Shown in pieces: positions 57,622-64,000 of a stretch of DNA of 64,000 nt. The translations under genes and the position numbers were made by a program. The stretch's first letter is position 1. Each line of letters starts with the position of its first letter. The notes beneath the pieces are model-generated. The model did not search any database, was not told the origin of the DNA, and was given only the letters and a program-made list of their open reading frames with translations. Source of the stretch: Ignavibacteriales bacterium (GTDB taxonomy: Bacteria > Bacteroidota > Ignavibacteria > Ignavibacteriales > Ignavibacteriaceae); contig JADJMD010000008.1 of NCBI GenBank assembly GCA_016709765.1, positions 186,001 to 250,000 of the forward strand, read 5' to 3'.

Positions 57622-59170
57622 TACTATCCTCTAAAAATTTTACTGCAAAAGAATAGTTATTCATTATATCCGATGCAAGGTAATTTGAGATTGACTTTTC
57701 ATTTAAGAGTAAATCTGCTGATAGACTGTGAAGATAAACTCCAGCAATTGCAGAAGTTTCTAAATTCTTATTCTGTGATAATAATCCTGCAATTATTCCA
57801 GTAAGAACATCACCGGAACCAAATTTTGCCATTCCACTGTTACCAGTTGTGTTAACAAATGCTTCTCCTGTTTGATTAAAAATAATGGTCGGAGCTCCTT
57901 TTAACACTAATACACACTTAAATTTTATAGCAAACTCTCTACCATATTTTAAAATATCTTTTTTGATGAGCTCTGTTTCAATTCCAATCATATTAGAAAA
58001 TTCTGCAAGATGTGGAGTCAGGATACAATTTTTTAGATTAACTTTTTTTAGAAAAGTTTCATCAAGGGCAAAAAGTGCATCGGCATCAAGTACTGCTAAT
58101 TTAAAACCTTGTTTAAGTAAAATATTCTGAATTGCATTTATTGTTTCTTCTTCCCTTCCCAAACCAGGGCCAATTGCCACAACATCCGCCCATTTAATTT
58201 TTTCTTGTAAAGATTTTAATCCAGTATTATCAAAGTATTTTGTTTTATCATTACCATAAGGTTCTACAACAACTTCAAGTAAATTTTTCTGGATTAGTTT
58301 TTTTACTTTATCAGGAATAGCAAGCATTGATGCACCTGCCCCTGCAATGAGTGCAGATTTAGAAGTTAAAACTGCTGCTCCCGGATATTTATAAGAACCT
58401 GCAATTGTTAAAACTTTTCCAGCAGAATATTTATGAACACTTTTTCCTCGTTTTGGAAGATTTGTAAATACATCTTCTGGCTCAACCAAATAGTTATCAG
58501 GAGTTATCGAATCAAAATAATCTGTGCCAATCCCGATCTCTTTTAAAACAACTTGGCCGCAATATTCATAACCATTAGTTATAAATAATCCTTTTTTAAA
58601 TTCACCAAGTGTAACGGTTAAATCTGAATTGAATATTAAATCACCAAAACCTGTATCAGCATTTAGTCCAGTTGGAACATCAATTGCACATTTATATGCG
58701 GTAAGTTTATTTAATGATTTAACAATTGATAGATATAGCTCTTTTAATTCTCCTGTGAATCCACTACCAAGAATTGCATCAACAATTACATTACAATCTT
58801 TAAACCAGTTTATATCTTTAATTGTTTGATAGGTTTTTAATTTTATATTTTTTCTATGATTGGAAAGATTTGTTAAGATACTGTAATTGACATTACAATC
58901 CGCGCTCATGACTTTTTCTGAACCCAGGGATATAACTTTCACATTAAATCCAGCGTTTGAAAAGTGTCTTGCAACTGCATATCCATCACCACCATTGTTT
59001 CCTTTTCCACAAATAATACCAACACATTTAATATTATTTACTCGTTCTAATATGGATTCATAAATTCCTATCGCCGCGTTTTCCATTAAAACGGTTCCAG
59101 AAACTTTTAATCTTTTTATTGCGAAAGAATCAAGATTACGAATTTGAGATGTGTTGTAAAGTGGAATCAT
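57614..59170 (-). CDS. nnr: Bifunctional NAD(P)H-hydrate epimerase / ADP-dependent dehydratase
   Basis: 518 residues. The N-terminal NnrE part has CVGIICGKGNNGGDGYAVAR and NVIVDAILGSGFTGELKELY; the C-terminal NnrD (YjeF-C, ribokinase-like) part has SAGKVLTIAGSYKYPGAAVL, ADVVAIGPGLGREEETINAI, LAVLDADALFALDE, CILTPHLAEFSNMIGIE and NSGMAKFGSGDVLTGIIAGL. It repairs hydrated NADH/NADPH in the cytoplasm. Length is typical of the fusion (490-520). Confidence 0.95.
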   Translation of the reverse strand: MIPLYNTSQIRNLDSFAIKRLKVSGTVLMENAAIGIYESILERVNNIKCVGIICGKGNNGGDGYAVARHFSNAGFNVKVISLGSEKVMSADCNVNYSILTNLSNHRKNIKLKTYQTIKDINWFKDCNVIVDAILGSGFTGELKELYLSIVKSLNKLTAYKCAIDVPTGLNADTGFGDLIFNSDLTVTLGEFKKGLFITNGYEYCGQVVLKEIGIGTDYFDSITPDNYLVEPEDVFTNLPKRGKSVHKYSAGKVLTIAGSYKYPGAAVLTSKSALIAGAGASMLAIPDKVKKLIQKNLLEVVVEPYGNDKTKYFDNTGLKSLQEKIKWADVVAIGPGLGREEETINAIQNILLKQGFKLAVLDADALFALDETFLKKVNLKNCILTPHLAEFSNMIGIETELIKKDILKYGREFAIKFKCVLVLKGAPTIIFNQTGEAFVNTTGNSGMAKFGSGDVLTGIIAGLLSQNKNLETSAIAGVYLHSLSADLLLNEKSISNYLASDIMNNYSFAVKFLEDSIV

Positions 59171-59201
59171 ATCTTTATAATAGCAATTAAAATTTCTACA
59201 A

Positions 59202-59279
59202 CGTCGTTGCGAGGAGGTTACAACAAAACAATCTTTTTTAGCTAAATAATGGGATCACTTGCTTCGTTTGTGATGACAA
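59202..59279. repeat. Palindromic intergenic repeat (REP/MITE-like)
   Basis: CGTCGTTGCGAGGAGGTTAC ... CAATCTTTTTTAG ... CTTGCTTCGTTTGTGATGACA resembles the widespread CGTCATTGCGAGG...CAATCTTTTTAG...TTGCTTCGTT...GCAATGACG intergenic element. The two outer ends are partly complementary (GTCGTTGC against GTGATGAC). It is degenerate, and fills the gap between nuoN and nnr. Such elements are non-coding and can be mobilised in trans. Confidence 0.5.
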
Positions 59280-59282
59280 TTA

Positions 59283-60710
59283 TTAAATAAACTTAGTTAC
59301 TAAACTTAAAAATGTACCCGGAAACACACCAAGCAAGATTATTACAATCACAGAAAATATTATTGCAATCATTGAATTTCTACTGTCTTCAATTACAATT
59401 TCATCCTCTGAAGATTTGAAATACATCAAAACAACAATCCTTAAATAGAAGTAAACACTTATTGCACTCGAAAGAACACCAAGTATTGCAAGCCAAGTTA
59501 AATGTGCTTTTATCGCTGCGATGAATATATAATATTTTCCAAAAAATCCTGCAAATGGTGGAATGCCAGCAAGAGCAAACATTAAAACTGCAAGGAGTGC
59601 CGCCAATAATGGTTTTCGGTTTCCTAATCCAGCATAAGAATTTATGTTAAGATTTGTTTCATCTTTTCCTTCGATAAGAGAAATGATTCCGAATGCGCCA
59701 AGATTCATAAATGTGTACGCAGCAAGATAGAATACTATTCCGGCTACGGCATCGTGATTGCCTGCAGCTAATCCAATCGCAAGATAGCCAGCGTGTGAGA
59801 TTGATGAATACGCCAGCATTCGCTTAATGTTATCTTGTGCAATAGCTACTATACTACCGTAGAACATTGAAAGTACAGAGATGACAGCAAGATATGGTGT
59901 GAATAAATTTCCATCTGGTCCATTAAATAACGCTAAAAGTGTCGCTAAGATTGCACTAAATGCCGCTGCCTTTCCACCTGTTGAAAATAGTGCCGCAACG
60001 GTTGTTGGAGAACCTTCGTAAACGTCTGGAACCCACATATGAAATGGGAACGCAGCAATCTTAAATGAGAATCCAATTAAGAATAAAAGTACACCAGCAA
60101 TAAATAATAAATTTTTAGTTAGCTCTGCAAAATTTGAAGTAATGTAATCTATCGAAGTTGTGTGTGCACTACCATAGATTAAAGCTATTCCGTATACGAT
60201 AAATCCTGTTGCAAATGCACCGAGTAAAAAGTATTTAAGTGAAGCCTCATTAGCATTAAGTTTTTTACGATTCATTCCTGCAAGAATGTAAAATGAAACT
60301 GACATTAATTCTAATCCAAGAAAGATTACAAATAAATCTTTCGCACCAGCCATCAACATCATTCCAAGTACTGATGATTGTAAAATTATGTAATACTCTC
60401 CGAAATATGTGCCGTATTTTTTTATGTAATCTATAGAAAGCAGACAAACAACAGCAGCACCAAGAGTAAAGATTGCATAAAACACATTCGCAATTCCGCC
60501 GGTTGCAAGCATATTTTGTAATACGATTGAAACATCGCCAACATAATATAATGCGTGTAATCCAGCAGCTAAAAATAGCAGAACTGAAAACCAGGGTAGA
60601 ATTGTTTCACTTTTATTAGAATACATTTCGATCAAAAGTGATATTACAATTCCTGCACCTATAATTACTAACGGAAGTATATTCCAAAATTCTTGAAAGT
60701 TATTAAACAT
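59283..60710 (-). CDS. nuoN: NADH-quinone oxidoreductase subunit N
   Basis: 475 residues with ~14 membrane helices. Family marks: AGAKDLFVIFLGLELMSVSF, FKIAAFPFHMWVPDVYEGSP, and ALAGIPPFAGFFGKYYIF. The conserved transmembrane Lys and Glu (GLELMS, SFKIAAFPFH) belong to the antiporter-like proton channel. It is the last gene of the nuo cluster, 25 bp after nuoM. Confidence 0.95.
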   Translation of the reverse strand: MFNNFQEFWNILPLVIIGAGIVISLLIEMYSNKSETILPWFSVLLFLAAGLHALYYVGDVSIVLQNMLATGGIANVFYAIFTLGAAVVCLLSIDYIKKYGTYFGEYYIILQSSVLGMMLMAGAKDLFVIFLGLELMSVSFYILAGMNRKKLNANEASLKYFLLGAFATGFIVYGIALIYGSAHTTSIDYITSNFAELTKNLLFIAGVLLFLIGFSFKIAAFPFHMWVPDVYEGSPTTVAALFSTGGKAAAFSAILATLLALFNGPDGNLFTPYLAVISVLSMFYGSIVAIAQDNIKRMLAYSSISHAGYLAIGLAAGNHDAVAGIVFYLAAYTFMNLGAFGIISLIEGKDETNLNINSYAGLGNRKPLLAALLAVLMFALAGIPPFAGFFGKYYIFIAAIKAHLTWLAILGVLSSAISVYFYLRIVVLMYFKSSEDEIVIEDSRNSMIAIIFSVIVIILLGVFPGTFLSLVTKFI

Positions 60711-60735
60711 TATAATTTTATCTTTTAAACTTCTT

Positions 60736-62286
60736 TTACTTTGATAATTTATTTAAGCCAAGTTCAACAGGGCTAATTTTAACTGGATTATAAATTTGTT
60801 TTACAATTTTTGCTGATGTTCTATCTGAAACTTTTAAGAATGTTGAAGGATAAATTCCTATCCAAACGATAAAAATAAAAATAGGAACGAGAACAAATAT
60901 TTCTCGTCCATTCATATCTTTTAATCCATTTAGTTTTGGATTTTTAACTTCACCAAAAACAACCCGCTGATACATCCACAACAAATAAACTGCGGCAAAG
61001 ATTACTCCACTTGCTGCAAACACTGTATACCACCAGCTATTTAATATTGGTGACTGAAATGCGCCGAGCAGTATTAAAAACTCTCCCACAAAACCGTTTA
61101 ATCCCGGCAATCCAACAGATGAAAGCGAAGCGAACATTAATGCAAAGGAAAACACAGGAACTATTTTTGCGAGACCACCGTAGTCTGCAATCTCACGTGT
61201 GTGAGTTCGCTCATAAATAATTCCAACTAAAAGGAATAAAGCTCCTGTTGATAAACCATGATTTATCATTTGTATTACAGCACCCTGAATTGATTCCTGA
61301 GTCATTGCAAAGATACCAAGCACAACAAAACCTAAGTGAGAAACGGATGAGTAAGCAACAAGCTTTTTAACATCGGTCTGAACCATTGCAACGAGCGCAC
61401 CGTATATGATTCCGATAACTGCTAAGATTGATATATATGGAGCAGCAGCAATTGATGCTTCAGGGAAAAGTGGAAGATTAAATCTCAATAATCCGTAAGT
61501 TCCCATTTTAAGCAAAACTCCCGCAAGTATTACAGAACCGGCGGTTGGTGCTTGAACGTGTGCATCAGGCAGCCAAGTGTGTAAAGGAAAAAGAGGAACT
61601 TTAATTGCAAAGCTAAATCCAAATGCTAAGAACATCCAGATTTGAATGTTCATCGGAATTTGAGGCGCAACTTTGTAAAGTTCAACCAAGTTTGTTGTAA
61701 AATATCCGAGCGGTCCGATTGCATAAACAGCCAACCAAACAATTGCAACAAGCATTAGCAAGCTGCCGAACATTGTGTAAATAAAAAATTTGATGGCCGC
61801 GTAAACTCTTTCTTTTCCACCCCAGATTCCAATTATAAAATACATTGGGATCAGCATTGCTTCCCAGAAAATATAAAAGAGAAATAAATCCAAAGAAATA
61901 AAAACGCCAAGCATTCCAACTTCAAGCATCAAAAAGAAAAATGTAAACTCTTTTACTTTACTTTCTATGCTTGACCAGCTTGAAATTAACGTTAACGGAG
62001 TTAGAAAAGTTGTTAGTAAAACTAAGAGCATAGACATTCCATCTATGCCAACGTGGTAATAAATGTTTAATCCATCAATCCATTGGATTTTATGAATGAA
62101 TTGAAAATCTGAATTCGATGAATCAAACTGAAAATAAATTACAAGCGAAAGCAAAAAAGCAATTGTTGAAATTCCAAGTGCGGCATATCTTACATGGTTT
62201 GCCTGTTCTTTCTTGATAAATAAAATCAAAAATGAACCGATAAGCGGAATTAAAATTAAATATGTTAACAGTGAATTTTGTTCCAT
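60736..62286 (-). CDS. nuoM: NADH-quinone oxidoreductase subunit M
   Basis: 516 residues. Antiporter-like signature: FLFYIFWEAMLIPMYFIIGI with the key Glu, FAIKVPLFPLHTWLPDAHVQ with the Lys, and QAPTAGSVILAGVLLKMGTY. It forms one of the proton-pumping modules of Complex I in the inner membrane. Directly after nuoL (1-bp gap). Confidence 0.96.
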   Translation of the reverse strand: MEQNSLLTYLILIPLIGSFLILFIKKEQANHVRYAALGISTIAFLLSLVIYFQFDSSNSDFQFIHKIQWIDGLNIYYHVGIDGMSMLLVLLTTFLTPLTLISSWSSIESKVKEFTFFFLMLEVGMLGVFISLDLFLFYIFWEAMLIPMYFIIGIWGGKERVYAAIKFFIYTMFGSLLMLVAIVWLAVYAIGPLGYFTTNLVELYKVAPQIPMNIQIWMFLAFGFSFAIKVPLFPLHTWLPDAHVQAPTAGSVILAGVLLKMGTYGLLRFNLPLFPEASIAAAPYISILAVIGIIYGALVAMVQTDVKKLVAYSSVSHLGFVVLGIFAMTQESIQGAVIQMINHGLSTGALFLLVGIIYERTHTREIADYGGLAKIVPVFSFALMFASLSSVGLPGLNGFVGEFLILLGAFQSPILNSWWYTVFAASGVIFAAVYLLWMYQRVVFGEVKNPKLNGLKDMNGREIFVLVPIFIFIVWIGIYPSTFLKVSDRTSAKIVKQIYNPVKISPVELGLNKLSK

Positions 62287-62287
62287 T

Positions 62288-64000
62288 TTATAAACTTAAA
62301 ATTATCCAGAAGAAAGCCGCAACAATTCCAAGCATCATAACTAATGCATAAAATTGAGCCACGCCTGTTTGTAATTTTCTTATGTTGATAGAAATTATAT
62401 CAATAAGTTTTGCTGCACCATTTACTACGCCATCAATAATTTTATTGTCTGCTATTTTCCATAAAAATGAACGAGAAGTTTTTAATATTGGATTTACAAA
62501 AACAGTGTCATAAGTTTCATCAACAAAGTATTTATTCCAAAGAAGATTGTATAATCCTTTAAACTTTTGTGATGCATTTGATGCGATGCTTGGTTTCTTT
62601 AAGTAAACATATCTTGCAAATGCTATCGCACTAATTGCAAACACAACTGAAAGAACCATTAATAAAATTTCTTCAAAGTGCGAGTGCATATTAAATGTTG
62701 CAAGTTTTCTATCTGCATCTTTAAATATTGGTGCTAAGAAATTGTGGAATTGATTTCCATGTTCGCCTGAAAATATTTCTGGTATTCCGATGAATCCACC
62801 AACAGCGGCAAGAACAGCTAAAACCATTAATGGAATTGTCATTAATGCTGGAGATTCGTGAGGATGTTTATCATGCCCAAATCTCTCTTTACCTTCAAAT
62901 GTTAGAATGTAAAGACGAAACATATAAAATGCTGTCATCATCGCTGTGCCGGCACCTAAAATCCAAAAGAATAAATTACCATTGGCATAAGAGTACCAAA
63001 GAATTTCATCTTTGCTAAAAAATCCTGAGAGAGGTGGAATTCCAGAAATAGCAAGAGCAGCAATTAAAAATGTAAAATATGTACGAGGCATATATTTCTT
63101 TAGTCCGCCGTACTTTTGAATATCTTGTTCTTCGTGCATTGCGTGAATTACAGAACCTGCGCCAAGGAATAAAAGAGCTTTGAAAAATGCGTGAGTCATT
63201 ACGTGAAAAATTCCAGCAGAAAATGCTCCCATTCCCATTGCCAAAAACATGTACCCAAGCTGAGAAACAGTTGAGTAAGCTAAAACTTTTTTTATATCAT
63301 TTTGTACGATACCGATTGTGGCTGCAAAGAATGCTGTTAACGCTCCTATGATCGCAACAACCATTAATATATCAGGCGCACTTGCAAATATGATTGAAGT
63401 TCTAGCAACCATATAAACTCCAGCCGTAACCATTGTAGCAGCATGGATAAGTGCTGAAACAGGAGTTGGGCCAGCCATCGCATCCGGCAACCAAACGAAT
63501 AAAGGAATTTGTGCTGATTTTCCAGTTGCTCCGATAAATAAGAAAAGTGCTATAAATCCAAATGTAGCTTCTGAAACATTGAATGAAACTGCGCGTGAAA
63601 AAACTTCGTTAAAATTCAAGCTTCCAAAAGTCATATAGATTAAAAACATTCCAAGTAGAAATCCAAAATCACCTATTCTATTTACTATAAAAGCTTTTTT
63701 ACCAGCATCGGAAGTTGTTGATTTTTCAAATTTTCTATCATACCAAAATCCAATTAACAAATAAGAACAAAGGCCAACGCCTTCCCATCCTAAAAATAAA
63801 AGAACAAAATTATCTGCAAGTATAAGATTCATCATTGCAAAGATGAAAAGATTTAGGTAGGTAAAAAATCTCCAAAAACTTTTATCACCATGCATATAAC
63901 CGATTGAATAAACATGGATAATAAATCCCACTCCTGTTACAATTAAAGCCATTACAAGAGAAAGCTGATCAACTTGATAAGCAAAACTTACATTTAAATT
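62288..64000 (-). CDS. nuoL: NADH-quinone oxidoreductase subunit L, 5' truncated by window
   Basis: The reading frame continues past the right edge: residues NVSFAYQVDQLSL precede the internal Met at 63952, so the N-terminal part lies outside. 570 residues are visible. Marks: GWEGVGLCSYLLIGFWYDRK with the Glu, GKSAQIPLFVWLPDAMAGPT with the Lys, PVSALIHAATMVTAGVYMVA, and the long C-terminal lateral helix region (NAAKL, SINIRKLQTGVAQFYALVMM). It is the distal proton-pumping subunit. Confidence 0.96.
   Translation of the reverse strand, partial: NLNVSFAYQVDQLSLVMALIVTGVGFIIHVYSIGYMHGDKSFWRFFTYLNLFIFAMMNLILADNFVLLFLGWEGVGLCSYLLIGFWYDRKFEKSTTSDAGKKAFIVNRIGDFGFLLGMFLIYMTFGSLNFNEVFSRAVSFNVSEATFGFIALFLFIGATGKSAQIPLFVWLPDAMAGPTPVSALIHAATMVTAGVYMVARTSIIFASAPDILMVVAIIGALTAFFAATIGIVQNDIKKVLAYSTVSQLGYMFLAMGMGAFSAGIFHVMTHAFFKALLFLGAGSVIHAMHEEQDIQKYGGLKKYMPRTYFTFLIAALAISGIPPLSGFFSKDEILWYSYANGNLFFWILGAGTAMMTAFYMFRLYILTFEGKERFGHDKHPHESPALMTIPLMVLAVLAAVGGFIGIPEIFSGEHGNQFHNFLAPIFKDADRKLATFNMHSHFEEILLMVLSVVFAISAIAFARYVYLKKPSIASNASQKFKGLYNLLWNKYFVDETYDTVFVNPILKTSRSFLWKIADNKIIDGVVNGAAKLIDIISINIRKLQTGVAQFYALVMMLGIVAAFFWIILSL

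Overview
The window looks like a chromosomal piece of an AT-rich member of the Ignavibacteria (Bacteroidota/Chlorobi group). Seven predicted secreted proteins end in the type IX secretion (T9SS) type-A sorting tail (NYPNPFNP... then SGVYFY... then TKKMxLIK), several preceded by the VPVELxSFxA Ig-like module common in that class. Gene order around mreBCD-PBP2-rodA, the nuo genes and purH/purN is ordinary bacterial housekeeping. The taxonomic call is an inference from protein style, not from a marker tree.

Layout. (1) 1-19.5 kb, all on the minus strand: a probable alginate (uronate polymer) catabolic locus. Read in transcription order it holds a TonB-dependent receptor, a large secreted protein, a PorV/PorQ-like barrel, a FadL-like barrel, four or five T9SS-exported beta-helix or jelly-roll proteins including a clear PL6 lyase, then KDPG aldolase, KDG kinase and a GntR/FCD regulator cut by the window edge. 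There is no SusC/SusD pair. (2) 19.5-21.1 kb: a recombination-prone gap with a GntR-type operator candidate, an IS3-like orfA remnant and two divergent tRNA-Ser genes, each followed by the same ~110-bp repeat. (3) 21.1-28.0 kb: a YCF48-like propeller secreted protein and a one-piece hybrid two-component regulator (HTCC), both broken by frameshifts. (4) 28.5-32.6 kb: a four-gene multiheme cytochrome/porin cluster (about 25 haem motifs) that looks like an outer-membrane electron conduit. (5) 33-38.7 kb: SET-domain protein, ClpS, electron-transfer flavoprotein, bifunctional nuclease, DUF2851 and pyrF. (6) 38.7-64 kb: cell-shape operon (mreB, mreC, mreD, PBP2, rodA), purH/purN, pyrG, TPR and Sel1 proteins, aminotransferase, CDF transporter, MFS transporter, nusB, YdcF-like, TonB, VanZ, Nnr and the nuoN/M/L end of Complex I.

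How the parts work together: lyases exported by the T9SS would depolymerise the polyuronate outside the cell, the TonB receptor and barrels would import oligomers using energy from a TonB protein such as the one at 56.4-57.1 kb, and KdgK/Eda would feed pyruvate and glyceraldehyde-3-phosphate to central metabolism. NADH would feed Complex I; the cytochrome conduit could pass electrons to an extracellular acceptor.

Sequence quality: at least eight genes or positions between 7.4 and 34.3 kb are broken by single-base changes, mostly in homopolymer runs, and restoring one base recovers a canonical protein each time. From 34.7 kb to the end no such break is seen. These breaks are more likely sequencing or assembly errors than gene decay, and the annotation below gives the probable intact gene spans.
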